Assembly (NCBI GenBank): GCA_029846755.1
Contig: JARWBI010000001.1
Span: 124,001-188,000 of the forward strand
DNA: 64,000 nt
DNA from: Falsirhodobacter flavus
GTDB lineage: Bacteria > Pseudomonadota > Alphaproteobacteria > Rhodobacterales > Rhodobacteraceae
Direction: 5' to 3'
The number at the start of each line of letters is the position of its first letter. Within the stretch, counting starts at the first letter, position 1. A model generated the notes under the pieces. It saw only the letters and a program-made list of their open reading frames with translations, did no database searches and was not told where the DNA came from. The position numbers and the translations under genes are program-made. Below are positions 35,085-45,351 of the stretch, in pieces.

Positions 35085-36352
35085 TGTTCGCCCCGTTCGA
35101 ATGGATGATCGCCTGGCGCTATCTGCGCGCCAAGCGGGCCGAGGGCGGGGTATCCGTCATGACGTGGATCAGCCTGATCGGCATCACGCTGGCCGTCTTC
35201 GCGCTGATCGCGACGCTGTCGGTCCGTGCGGGATTCCGCGCGGAACTGGTGGATACGATCCTTGGGGCGAACGCGCATGTGACCGTCTATTCTGCCGGGC
35301 AGATGGATCAGAACGGCGTGGTGACGCGCGGTTTTCCCGATTTCGACGAGGTGGCCGAGCGGCTGGCCGGGGTGCAGGGCGTCACGCGCGCGGCCCCGCT
35401 GGTCAAGGGTCAGGTCATGGTCACCAACCGCGAACAATCCGGGCTGGGCGATGTGTTTGGTATCCGCGAGGCCGATCTGCGGTCCATCCCCCGCATCGGC
35501 GACGGGGCGGACGCGATCGGCGATCTGTCGCGCTTTGGCGAGGGCATCGCCATCGGCAGCCAGCTTGCCCGTGATCTGGGCATCGGTCTTGGCGACCGCA
35601 TCCGTCTGACATCCGCCAACGGCGTTCGGACGGCCTTTGGCGTGACCCCCCGCGCGAATGCGTATGAGGTCGTCTATATCTTCACCGCCGGGCGCTACGA
35701 CATCGACAAGGTTCGCGTCTACATGCCCTTCGACGAGGCGCAGAGCTATTTCAACCGCGAAGGGTTCGCGGACGAGATCGAGGTAATGGTGGACCGCCCC
35801 GAGGCCGTGGACAGCTATATCCCCGCGCTGTCCGAAGCGGGCGGTCCGGCGGCGATGTTCTGGACATGGCGCGACAGTTCCGGCGGCTATCTTCGTGCGC
35901 TGGACGTCGAGGATAACGTGATGTTCGTCATCATGTCGGTGCTGGTGCTGATCGCGGCGATGAACATCGTCTCGGGCCTCATCATGCTGGTCAAGAATAA
36001 GGGCCGCGACATCGGCATCCTGCGCACGATGGGGCTGACCGAAGGGTCGATCCTGCGCGTGTTCTTCATCTGTGGCGCGGCGACCGGGATCATCGGCACC
36101 GTCTGCGGCGTGATCCTCGGCTGTCTGTTCGCCATCTATATCGACCCGATCTTCAGCCTCGTGAACTATGTCTCGGGCGGCGGCGTTTGGGACCCGGAAA
36201 TCCGGGGCATCTATGCGCTGCCCGCGAAGTTGCAGGTGCAGGACGTGATCTCGGCCATCGCGCTGTCGCTGGGGCTGTCCTTCGTCGTGACGATCTTTCC
36301 CGCGCGCCGTGCCGCCCGCATGAACCCGGTGGAGGCCCTGCGTTATGAGTGA
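35084..36352 (+). CDS. lolC: Lipoprotein-releasing permease LolC/LolE
   Basis: This 422-residue MacB-type permease has one N-terminal helix (about 24-46), a large periplasmic core (about 50-270) and three C-terminal helices in the FtsX domain (about 280-410). The N-terminal cytoplasmic segment FEWMIAWRYLRAKRAEGG is diagnostic of LolC/E. It extracts lipoproteins from the inner membrane with LolD, whose gene overlaps its end by eight bases. Only one such gene is present, so it probably forms a homodimer (LolF-like) as in other alphaproteobacteria. Confidence 0.94.
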   Translation: MFAPFEWMIAWRYLRAKRAEGGVSVMTWISLIGITLAVFALIATLSVRAGFRAELVDTILGANAHVTVYSAGQMDQNGVVTRGFPDFDEVAERLAGVQGVTRAAPLVKGQVMVTNREQSGLGDVFGIREADLRSIPRIGDGADAIGDLSRFGEGIAIGSQLARDLGIGLGDRIRLTSANGVRTAFGVTPRANAYEVVYIFTAGRYDIDKVRVYMPFDEAQSYFNREGFADEIEVMVDRPEAVDSYIPALSEAGGPAAMFWTWRDSSGGYLRALDVEDNVMFVIMSVLVLIAAMNIVSGLIMLVKNKGRDIGILRTMGLTEGSILRVFFICGAATGIIGTVCGVILGCLFAIYIDPIFSLVNYVSGGGVWDPEIRGIYALPAKLQVQDVISAIALSLGLSFVVTIFPARRAARMNPVEALRYE

Positions 36353-37019
36353 CATGCTGGTTCTGGACGGTGTCACCAAAGGCTACAACCGGGGCAAACC
36401 GGGCGAGGTGAGCGTGCTGAACGGCGCGTCGCTGCGGGTTGCCACGGGCGAGGTCGTGGCACTGGTCGCGCCCTCGGGCGCGGGGAAATCGACGCTGCTG
36501 CATATCGCGGGGCTGCTGGACACCGCCGACGAGGGCGTGGTCGAAATCGGCGGCACGCGCATGAACGGTCTGGGCGACAAGGCCCGGACCGAAACGCGGC
36601 GGCGCGAGGTCGGCTTCATCTATCAGTTCCACCACCTGCTGCCGGAATTCACCGCATCCGAGAACATCGTGCTGCCGCAGCTGGCGAACGGCACCTCGCG
36701 CCGGGATGCGGATGCGCGGGCGCTGGAGTTGCTGGGTCATGTCGGCGTCGCGCATCGGGCGGGGCATCGCCCTGCGGCCATGTCGGGCGGGGAACAGCAG
36801 AGGGTTGCCTTCTGCCGCGCGCTGGCCAACAGGCCCCGTCTGCTGCTGGCGGACGAGCCGACCGGGAACCTCGATCCCGCCACTTCGGATCGGGTGTTCG
36901 ACGCACTTATGGCGCTGGTGCGGGAGACGGGGCTTTCGGCGCTGATCGCGACGCACAACCTTGAGCTGGCATCACGGATGGACCGCGTGGTCCGGCTCGA
37001 TGCTGGCCGTCTGGGTTGA
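36345..37019 (+). CDS. lolD: Lipoprotein-releasing ATPase LolD
   Basis: This 224-residue ABC ATPase has Walker A APSGAGKST, Q loop YQFHHLLPEF, signature MSGGEQQRV, Walker B LLLADEP and the His switch IATHNLE. The YQFHHLLPEFTA segment is typical of LolD. It powers sorting of outer-membrane lipoproteins with the adjacent permease. The coding end overlaps the convergent DUF1194 gene by 48 bases. Confidence 0.95.
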   Translation: MSDMLVLDGVTKGYNRGKPGEVSVLNGASLRVATGEVVALVAPSGAGKSTLLHIAGLLDTADEGVVEIGGTRMNGLGDKARTETRRREVGFIYQFHHLLPEFTASENIVLPQLANGTSRRDADARALELLGHVGVAHRAGHRPAAMSGGEQQRVAFCRALANRPRLLLADEPTGNLDPATSDRVFDALMALVRETGLSALIATHNLELASRMDRVVRLDAGRLG

Positions 37020-37697
37020 AGGGGTCAGTCCCGCAATCTCCAGCACCAGTTTGCGGCGGACGGCATCGGCGAAATTCTCGCCATCCTCCGCCGCGATCAC
37101 GAAGGCGCCCGGGCCGCCGATGATCCGGTCGGTGTAGAGCCGCACCAGATCCCCGCCGGTGGACGAGAAGCACCGCTCGCACAGGATCGGCAGCCCGTTG
37201 ATGGTGATGCCCGCCGCCAGCACCCGCGCGCGCGAGGTTTCGACCGACGGCCCGGTGAAGCTGCTGGCGCTGTCGCCGGAAAAGTCGATCACCTGCCGCA
37301 TGGACTGGATGTCGTTCGCCTCGATCAATCGCAGCCCTTCCAAAAGCGCCGCCCCGATGGCGTTGCGCCCGAAGGCAAGGCGCGGCTGGTCGAGGATGCC
37401 GCCCGCGAAAGCCGCCGCCGATGCCTGCCCGTCGATGATGGTCCAGTCCACCACGATCGCCTGATTTGCCGCCCATTCGACATAGGTGACGGCGATCCGG
37501 CCCGTCATCGTGGTCGAGATCGCCTCCAGCACCTCGGGATGGACGATGGCGGCGGCATAGCTTTCACGCTGGAAGTCGATCTCGGGCTGGCTGATCGAGC
37601 CGGAACTGTCGGCCAGAAGCACAAGCTCCAGATCCACCTCCTCGGCCCAAAGGGGCGAGGCGAGGCAGAGTAGGAGTGGCGCCGTCCATATCCGCAT
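36972..37697 (-). CDS. Secreted DUF1194 protein (VWA-like)
   Basis: This 241-residue protein has a signal peptide (about 1-18, ending PLWA) and a von Willebrand A-like domain. The MIDAS-type sequence is ADSSGSIS (29-36), with DFSGDSASS further on, and one cysteine pair lies at LCERCFSS. DUF1194 proteins are common in Rhizobiales and Rhodobacterales with unknown function. The last 48 bases overlap lolD on the other strand, making the C-terminal 16 residues antisense to the LolD end. Confidence 0.86.
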   Translation of the reverse strand: MRIWTAPLLLCLASPLWAEEVDLELVLLADSSGSISQPEIDFQRESYAAAIVHPEVLEAISTTMTGRIAVTYVEWAANQAIVVDWTIIDGQASAAAFAGGILDQPRLAFGRNAIGAALLEGLRLIEANDIQSMRQVIDFSGDSASSFTGPSVETSRARVLAAGITINGLPILCERCFSSTGGDLVRLYTDRIIGGPGAFVIAAEDGENFADAVRRKLVLEIAGLTPSTQTASIEPDHAVHP

Positions 37698-37725
37698 GCC
37701 CCGAAGGGTAGCACGGATTGTTCTG

Positions 37726-38427
37726 TCACAAAGCTGATACGTTCGTATGGGCGGGCCAGCCTGAAATTTCAGCAGCGACCAGTTCCTGAAGCCGCCAAAG
37801 GTTGCGGTCGCGAAGACCGTGCTCCTCCAGCTTCATCACCGTGTTGTGCAGGTATTCCGCGCCCGACCCGCCATGGCCGCAGGCATGGGCAAGCCGCCAT
37901 GCGACCTGATCCTCGGGCAGGCGGACGACCATCGGCCCCTTCGGCCCCGCCCAGAAGGTCAGCGCACGTTCGGTGCCGCGTTCGGTCCGCAGGTTGATCC
38001 AGCGCAGGTTTTCGGCCATTTCCTTGGCGACAAGCTCGCGCTTCAGCAGGGCATACAGCGCCTCGTCCTCGTGGCCCTCGGCGATCTCCATCACCAGCCC
38101 GGTGGTCGATCCGCCGCGTTCCAGCGCCATCATCAGGCCGGGGATTTCCTCGGACCCGCGCCATTGGCGGATTTCAAGGCAGAAGCTGCGGTGCCAGCCA
38201 TGCGCGACGCCCTGCCGCACCGGGCCGACGGCAAAGCCCGGGTTCCAGATCAGCGAACCATAGGCGAAGACCGGGATCGGCCCCTTCGCCTCGGCCCGGA
38301 TGGCGGCGGCCATTGCGGCATAGTCCTCATCGGTCAGCGGCGTCCATGACGGGTCCGGGCCGGGATCGGGGACATGGCGGAGCGAACGACGAACATGTTC
38401 GGCGGTAAGGGAAAGCGAGCGGGGCAT
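37726..38427 (-). CDS. chaC: Gamma-glutamylcyclotransferase ChaC
   Basis: This 233-residue protein has the ChaC signature VFAYGSLIWNPGF (about 53-65). The catalytic Glu lies in GLVMEIAEGHEDE, and the C-terminal GHGGSGAEYLHNT is conserved. ChaC enzymes cleave glutathione to 5-oxoproline and Cys-Gly. It starts 24 bases after the parE stop on the same strand. The assignment is firm; activity on glutathione is inferred from the family. Confidence 0.91.
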   Translation of the reverse strand: MPRSLSLTAEHVRRSLRHVPDPGPDPSWTPLTDEDYAAMAAAIRAEAKGPIPVFAYGSLIWNPGFAVGPVRQGVAHGWHRSFCLEIRQWRGSEEIPGLMMALERGGSTTGLVMEIAEGHEDEALYALLKRELVAKEMAENLRWINLRTERGTERALTFWAGPKGPMVVRLPEDQVAWRLAHACGHGGSGAEYLHNTVMKLEEHGLRDRNLWRLQELVAAEISGWPAHTNVSAL

Positions 38428-38451
38428 GCCCCCTACATGGCATCTGGAACG

Positions 38452-40401
<1,950 letters not shown>

Positions 40402-40424
40402 GGCCGCTCGATTCGTTTTGGAAG

Positions 40425-40450
40425 CCCCACATAAAACATTTCATGCGGGG
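40425..40450 (-). terminator. Hairpin between the GST gene and parE
   Basis: CCCCACATAAAA (40425-40436) and TTTCATGCGGGG (40439-40450) form a 12-bp stem in the minus-strand RNA, with two G-U pairs. It sits 11 bases after the GST stop and just before parE; no U tract follows, so it could also regulate parE expression. Confidence 0.5.
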
Positions 40451-40461
40451 CGGGGGCAAGG

Positions 40462-41121
40462 TCAGGCGGGTTCGGCCTCGCGCGCGGCCATCATCGACAG
40501 GAAGGCTGGGCGGCTCTGGCAGCGGCCCAGCCATGCGCCCAGCGCCGGAAATTCCGCGATCAGCGCGGTCGCGCCCTGGGAATAGCGGATGCACTCGGCC
40601 ACGTTGATGTCGGCCACGGTGAAACGATCGCCCACCAGCCAGTCGTTGCGGGCGAAATGACGCTCCAGCCGGGCAAAGGGGCGGCGCAGCTTTTCGGAGG
40701 CGATGGCGATGGCGGCCTGACCCTCGGGCTGATCGCCGCCGCCATTGGCAAGGATCGTCTGGATCTCCAGCGCGCAGGCCTCGATGCTGGTGGCGGCCAG
40801 CAGCGTCCATTGCGAGATCAGCGCCTCCTCGGCGGCGTCCTGCGCGCCAAGAACGCCGCCGTGGACGCGGGCGATATGCTGGGTGATGGCCAGCGATTCC
40901 GTCAGGATCAGGCCTTCGTCCTCCATGCAGGGGACCTGTCCCAGCGGGTTCACGGCAAGATATTCCGGCGAGGCGGTGTTGAAGGGCGCATCCTCGGCCC
41001 GCGGCTCCGGCAGGCGGTAGGCCTGGATCACCGGGACGTGGTTGAAGGGCAGCGCGATTTCCGCCAGCAGCCACAGGGGGCGGGTCGCGCGCGATCTGTA
41101 GACGCCGTAGATGGTCAGCAT
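40462..41121 (-). CDS. Glutathione S-transferase family protein
   Basis: This 219-residue GST has an N-terminal thioredoxin-like domain (about 1-80), with YRSRATRPLWLLAE and the glutathione-binding NPLGQVPCMEDEGLILTESLAI, and an alpha-helical C-terminal domain with NDWLVGDRFTVADINVAE. There is no CPY or SNAIL subclass signature I can name. AAGGAG lies nine bases before the ATG. It is divergent from the LuxR-fusion gene. Confidence 0.92.
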   Translation of the reverse strand: MLTIYGVYRSRATRPLWLLAEIALPFNHVPVIQAYRLPEPRAEDAPFNTASPEYLAVNPLGQVPCMEDEGLILTESLAITQHIARVHGGVLGAQDAAEEALISQWTLLAATSIEACALEIQTILANGGGDQPEGQAAIAIASEKLRRPFARLERHFARNDWLVGDRFTVADINVAECIRYSQGATALIAEFPALGAWLGRCQSRPAFLSMMAAREAEPA

Positions 41122-41279
41122 CGGTCTTCTCCTTTTGCCTGCGGGCGCATCAGACCATGCCACGCCGCGCTTCGGAAGGGCTTCAAGCCGCTCATATCGC
41201 GAAAGAAGTGCATTTACCGCTTGCCGGACGGGCGATGCTGCGGCAGGGAATGACCGTCCGAAACGACATGCAGGTGCAT

Positions 41280-42950
41280 ATGACATCGCCGGACGATCAT
41301 GAGCTGAGGGCAGAGATCGTAGACCGCCTGTATGACGTGGCGCTCGACCCGATGCGGTTCGAGGATCTGATCGACGCATGGGAAGGTCGCGGCGGCGCTG
41401 CGGACGATCCGGCTATCGATGCGCATATGTCCCGCGCCCGCGTGTTCCTTGACCGCTACGATGCGTCGCGCGAAGGGGGCGGGGCCCGCGCCGTGCTGGA
41501 CGCCGTGCACAGATCGGCCGCATTCCTGTCCGACGGGGTTTCCGGGATCGTGGCCTGCAACCGCGCGATGGAGCTGGCCTTCGGCATCCGCGAAGGCGCC
41601 CCCCTTTCGGCATTGCCCTTCGATCAGGACGAGGTGGCGTCCCTGTCCGGGGCGATCCTGCGCGTTGCGGGCGGCAAGGCCGAAAAGGTCGCGACCCTGC
41701 GGCTGCGCTCTTCGCAGACGGGCAGCCCGGTCATCGTGCGCATCGCCCCCGTCGTCGCGGACGGGCCGCGACCGCTTGCGCTGGTGCAATCGACCGAGCT
41801 TGTCTGGCCGGACGGGTTCGAGGCGGCGGTGCAGGAGGCGTTCGGTCTGACCCTGGCCGAGGTGGAGATCGTGCGCGGGATCAGCATGGGCCAGCCCGTC
41901 CGCGACATTGCCGGGGCGCGGGGGCGGTCGGTGGACACGGTGCGCACGCAGCTGCGATCCATCCTTGCCAAGACGGAGACGCATTCGCAATCCGAACTGG
42001 TGCGGGTGGTGCTTGGGCTGATGGACCTCTCCCACCCCCCTCGCGAGGGCGCAGAGCTGGTCGGACTGCCGTTCCGCACCTTGCGGCTGCGCGATGGGCG
42101 GCGGCTGGACTGGATCGAATTCGGCGATCCGAACGGCGCACCGCTTCTGTTCATGCATCTGGATTACGGGCTGATCCGCTGGCCCGCCCCAGCCGAGCGG
42201 CGGGCGGCGCAGCGCGGCATCCGCGTCATCGTGCCGGTGCGCGCCGGATATGGCGCCAGCGATCTGCATCCGCGCGGGACAGATCATCTGACCGGGGTGA
42301 CGCTGGATTACGCCGCGGTTCTGGACCATCTGAACATCCGCCGCGTCGCGGTGATCGCGTTGGGCGCAGACCTGCGATTTGCGATGAACCTGTCGATCCT
42401 GCGGCCCGGTCTGGTCACGGGCATCCTTGGCTGCGCGGCCCAGCTTCCGCTGCGCAGCCGCGCGCAATACGAACGCATGGACAAGTGGCAGCGGTTCATC
42501 CTGCGCAATGCCCGCTATGCGCCGCGCATCCTGCCCTTCATGGTGCAGGCGGCCTTTGCCGTGGCGCGCAAGATGGGCAAGGATGCGTTCTTTCGCCATG
42601 TGAACGGCGGCTCGCCCGCAGATGTCGCGCTGATGGACCGCCCCGAGGTGCGCGATGCGCTGCTGCTCGGCTCCGAGGTCTGCCTGTCGCGCGGCCGGTC
42701 GGCGCATGAGGCGTTCACCCGCGAATGCATCGGATCGGAAAAAGACTGGTCCGCCGTCGTGCGCGCCTGCCGCGTGCCGACCGTGCTGCTTCAGGCCGAC
42801 CGGGACCCGCAAACCCCGGTGGTGACGGTGCAGGAACTCATCGAAGATTTTCCAAATCTTTCTGCCGAATTCCTGCCTGGAACCGGCCAGCTTCTGTTCT
42901 TCCAGGAATGGGAGACCGCCCTTCGACGGATCGACCCGATGCTGCCCTGA
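41280..42950 (+). CDS. LuxR-type regulator fused to a degenerate alpha/beta hydrolase
   Basis: This 556-residue protein has three parts: an N-terminal region (1-185) resembling a divergent PAS-like sensor, a LuxR-type HTH (about 189-232, LTLAEVEIVRGISMGQ and SVDTVRTQLRSILAKT), and an alpha/beta-hydrolase domain (about 260-556). The hydrolase catalytic residues look lost. The nucleophile elbow is IALGADL with Gly362 where Ser is expected, and the usual GH is GTGQ with Gln537; Asp509 remains. It is probably a ligand-sensing pseudo-enzyme. The start at 41280 has AGG five bases upstream; ATGs at 41235 to 41268 are possible. Confidence 0.8.
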   Translation: MTSPDDHELRAEIVDRLYDVALDPMRFEDLIDAWEGRGGAADDPAIDAHMSRARVFLDRYDASREGGGARAVLDAVHRSAAFLSDGVSGIVACNRAMELAFGIREGAPLSALPFDQDEVASLSGAILRVAGGKAEKVATLRLRSSQTGSPVIVRIAPVVADGPRPLALVQSTELVWPDGFEAAVQEAFGLTLAEVEIVRGISMGQPVRDIAGARGRSVDTVRTQLRSILAKTETHSQSELVRVVLGLMDLSHPPREGAELVGLPFRTLRLRDGRRLDWIEFGDPNGAPLLFMHLDYGLIRWPAPAERRAAQRGIRVIVPVRAGYGASDLHPRGTDHLTGVTLDYAAVLDHLNIRRVAVIALGADLRFAMNLSILRPGLVTGILGCAAQLPLRSRAQYERMDKWQRFILRNARYAPRILPFMVQAAFAVARKMGKDAFFRHVNGGSPADVALMDRPEVRDALLLGSEVCLSRGRSAHEAFTRECIGSEKDWSAVVRACRVPTVLLQADRDPQTPVVTVQELIEDFPNLSAEFLPGTGQLLFFQEWETALRRIDPMLP

Positions 42951-43104
42951 TAGACAAATTTCAGGTTTGTGCATGTGATACCCCAATTGCGGTATGCGCA
43001 TGCTGCGACTGCACACTAAGAGGGCGGCATTGTTCGATTGTATTAGTGGACTTATTGTTGGTATCTCGAACGGGGCGAGGGGCATCCCTTGCCCCGTTCT
43101 TTTT
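42951..43104 (+). ncRNA. Possible sRNA or long 3' untranslated region ending in a strong terminator
   Basis: The gap before the MATE gene is A/T richer than its surroundings. GCATGTGATACC (42972-42983) can pair with GGTATGCGCATGC (42992-43004), with an internal bulge. The region ends in a strong terminator: GAACGGGGC (43068-43076), GCCCCGTTC (43091-43099) with an inner AGGG/CCCT helix, then five T. The terminator is about 118 bases from the preceding stop. I see no coding frame. It may be a stand-alone small RNA; no promoter was firmly identified. Confidence 0.4.
43068..43104 (+). terminator. Intrinsic terminator before the MATE exporter
   Basis: GAACGGGGC (43068-43076) pairs with GCCCCGTTC (43091-43099), extended by AGGG/CCCT inside, followed by TTTTT (43100-43104). 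Confidence 0.88.
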
Positions 43105-43160
43105 CTGCACATACAAGGCGCATGTTGCCCAATATATCGGCAGGCTGTAACTCCGATGTC

Positions 43161-44504
43161 ATGAGACAGAGCTACCCCTCCCACGCCCGCGCAACGCTTG
43201 TGCTGGGCCTGCCGCTGATCGGCAGCCATCTGGCGCAGATGTCGCTGCATGTGGTCGATTCGCTGATGCTGGGGCGATACGGCGTGCCGCATCTGGCGGC
43301 TGTGGTGCTGGGCACGTCGATGTTCTTCGTGACCTTCATCCTCGGCTCCGGGTTCGCACAGGCGGTGATGCCGATGGTCGCCTCGGCACTGGGGCGCGGG
43401 GATGAGACGCAGGTGCGGCGCGATGCGCGCATGGGGCTGTGGCTGTCCGTCGGTTTCGGGCTCATCGCCTATCCGCTGTTCTGGTTCTCGGGGTCGGTGC
43501 TGTTGGCGGCGGGACAGAACGCCCAGGGGGCGGGGCTGGCGCAGGACTTCCTGCGGATCGCGGGTCTGGGGATGATCCCGGCATTGCTGGTGATGGTGTT
43601 CAAAAGCTATCTTGCCGCGTTGGAGCGCACGCAGGTGGTGCTGTGGACGACCGTGTCGGCGGTAGGGCTGAACGTCGCCATCGGCTGGCCCTTGATCTTC
43701 GGCCATTGGGGCCTGCCGGAAATGGGCGTGCGCGGGGCGGCCATCGCCTCGGTCTGCGTGCAGACGATGAACATGACCGTGCTGGCGATCTATGCCGCGC
43801 GGGTGAAGGAGCTGCGGCGCTTCCATCTTTTCCAGCGGCTGTGGAAGCCCGACTGGCAGGCGCTGGCGCAGGTGGCGCGGCTGGGCTTTCCCATCGGCGT
43901 GACCGGGCTGGCCGAAGGGTCGCTGTTTCAGGTCACAGCGCTGATGATGGGCTGGATCGGCACGAACGAGCTTGCCGCCCACGGCATCGCGCTGGAGGTG
44001 GCGGCGCTGTCCTTCATGATCCATGTGGGGCTGGCGAACGCCGCCACGGTGCGCGTGGCGCGGTTTGCTGGCATGGGTGATTACACCGCCATGCGCGATG
44101 CGGCCAAGACGGCGGTCGGCCTGTCGGTCATCGTGGCGATCTGCATTGTCACGCTGTTCCTGTCGATCCCCGAACATATCATCGGCCTGTTCCTGTCCGA
44201 CGGCAAACCCAACACCGCCGCCATCATCGCCTATGGCACGACGCTTCTGGCGCTGGCGGCGCTGTTCCAGTTCGCCGATGCGATGCAGGCCATCGCGCTG
44301 GGCCTGCTGCGCGGGTTGAAGGATACGCGCGTGCCGATGATTCTGGCCGCGATCAGCTATTGGGTCGTGGGGGTTCCGGCGGGCTATTCGCTGGCCTTCG
44401 TCTTCGGCCTGGGCGGGGTGGGGCTGTGGCTGGGGCTGGTGTCCGGCCTTGCGGTGGCCGCCAGCCTTCTGATGTTCCGGTTCTGGAGCCGTGCGCCCGG
44501 TTGA
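43161..44504 (+). CDS. MATE family efflux transporter
   Basis: This 447-residue membrane protein has twelve hydrophobic helices in two MATE halves. Features include LVLGLPLIGSHLAQMSLHVV at the N-terminus and the repeat AALFQFADAMQAIALGLLRG in the second half. MATE proteins export drugs or metabolites with Na+ or H+; it resembles the NorM subgroup. The start at 43161 lacks a good ribosome site, and an in-frame ATG upstream (43089) would add an unconserved tail overlapping the terminator. The substrate is unknown. Confidence 0.9.
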   Translation: MRQSYPSHARATLVLGLPLIGSHLAQMSLHVVDSLMLGRYGVPHLAAVVLGTSMFFVTFILGSGFAQAVMPMVASALGRGDETQVRRDARMGLWLSVGFGLIAYPLFWFSGSVLLAAGQNAQGAGLAQDFLRIAGLGMIPALLVMVFKSYLAALERTQVVLWTTVSAVGLNVAIGWPLIFGHWGLPEMGVRGAAIASVCVQTMNMTVLAIYAARVKELRRFHLFQRLWKPDWQALAQVARLGFPIGVTGLAEGSLFQVTALMMGWIGTNELAAHGIALEVAALSFMIHVGLANAATVRVARFAGMGDYTAMRDAAKTAVGLSVIVAICIVTLFLSIPEHIIGLFLSDGKPNTAAIIAYGTTLLALAALFQFADAMQAIALGLLRGLKDTRVPMILAAISYWVVGVPAGYSLAFVFGLGGVGLWLGLVSGLAVAASLLMFRFWSRAPG

Positions 44505-44533
44505 TTGTGCCTTGGCGGGGCATTGCCTATAAG
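44505..44533 (+). promoter_or_regulatory. Promoter of rpiA-gor
   Basis: TTGTGC (44505-44510) and TATAAG (44528-44533) are separated by 17 bases, directly after the MATE stop. This predicts a transcript starting near 44540, about 20 bases before the rpiA ATG. Confidence 0.6.
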
Positions 44534-44560
44534 CGAAGCAGCCCACCCAAGGAGACTTCC

Positions 44561-45349
44561 ATGCCAGCCGAGCTTTCCGCCATCGACACGGCCAAATTCG
44601 TCGCCGCCAAGCGCGCGGTTGCTTATATCGAGGACGGTATGAAGGTCGGCCTCGGGACCGGGTCCACTGCCGCGTGGATGGTCCGCTGCCTTGCCGAACG
44701 CGTGCGCGAGGAAGGGCTGCGCGTCACCGGCGTTCCCACCTCGACCCGGACGCTGGAACTGGCACGCCAGCTTGGCATTCCCGTGACCACGCTGGACGAT
44801 GCGGGCTGGCTGGACCTGACCATCGACGGCGCGGACGAGTTCGATCCGCAGCTATCGCTCATCAAGGGCGGCGGCGCGGCGCTGCTTCAGGAAAAGATCG
44901 TGGCGACGGCGTCCGACCGCATGATCGTCATCAGCGATGCGGCCAAACGCGTCGCCGCCCTTGGTGCCTTTCCCCTGCCGGTCGAGGTGATCCCCTTCGG
45001 CTGGACCAGCACGAAACAGCATGTCGAGGAACTGCTGGCCGGGTCGGACGTGCTGGGGCGTGAGGTGACGCTGCGCATGTCGGGCGATCAGCCCCTGCGC
45101 ACGGACGAGAACAACTACATCCTCGATCTGCATCTGAAACGCATCGGCGATGCGCGGCACCTGTCGCTGCTGCTGAACCAGATCGCGGGCGTGGTCGAGA
45201 ACGGGCTGTTCAACGACATCTGCGACGTTGTGATCGTCGGCCATCCCGACGGCCGGGTCGAGGTGCAGGACCTTGCCAGCGGAACCACGACGGAAGGGCG
45301 CATCGACGTCGCCCCCTCCGCCAATATCTTTGCCGACCTTGGAGAATGA
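44561..45349 (+). CDS. rpiA: Ribose-5-phosphate isomerase A
   Basis: This 262-residue enzyme interconverts ribose 5-phosphate and ribulose 5-phosphate in the pentose phosphate pathway. Active-site motifs are GLGTGSTAAW (about 33-42), TIDGADEFD and LIKGGGAALLQEKIVA. It is somewhat longer than E. coli RpiA at the C-terminus (DLASGTTTEGRIDVAPS). AAGGAG precedes the ATG. Its stop lies against the gor start, so NADPH-linked carbon metabolism and glutathione reduction are co-expressed. Confidence 0.95.
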   Translation: MPAELSAIDTAKFVAAKRAVAYIEDGMKVGLGTGSTAAWMVRCLAERVREEGLRVTGVPTSTRTLELARQLGIPVTTLDDAGWLDLTIDGADEFDPQLSLIKGGGAALLQEKIVATASDRMIVISDAAKRVAALGAFPLPVEVIPFGWTSTKQHVEELLAGSDVLGREVTLRMSGDQPLRTDENNYILDLHLKRIGDARHLSLLLNQIAGVVENGLFNDICDVVIVGHPDGRVEVQDLASGTTTEGRIDVAPSANIFADLGE

Positions 45350-45351
45350 CG

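Noticed and set aside
43161-44504. Antibiotic resistance island (MATE and MFS exporters)
   Set aside because: Both exporters are ordinary chromosomal families with no mobile-element signatures around them.
41214-44546. Very long open frame (about 1100 codons) on the minus strand
   Set aside because: It runs antisense through the LuxR-fusion and MATE genes, is dominated by Arg/His/Gln/Pro as expected of a GC-rich antisense frame, and has no recognisable domain.
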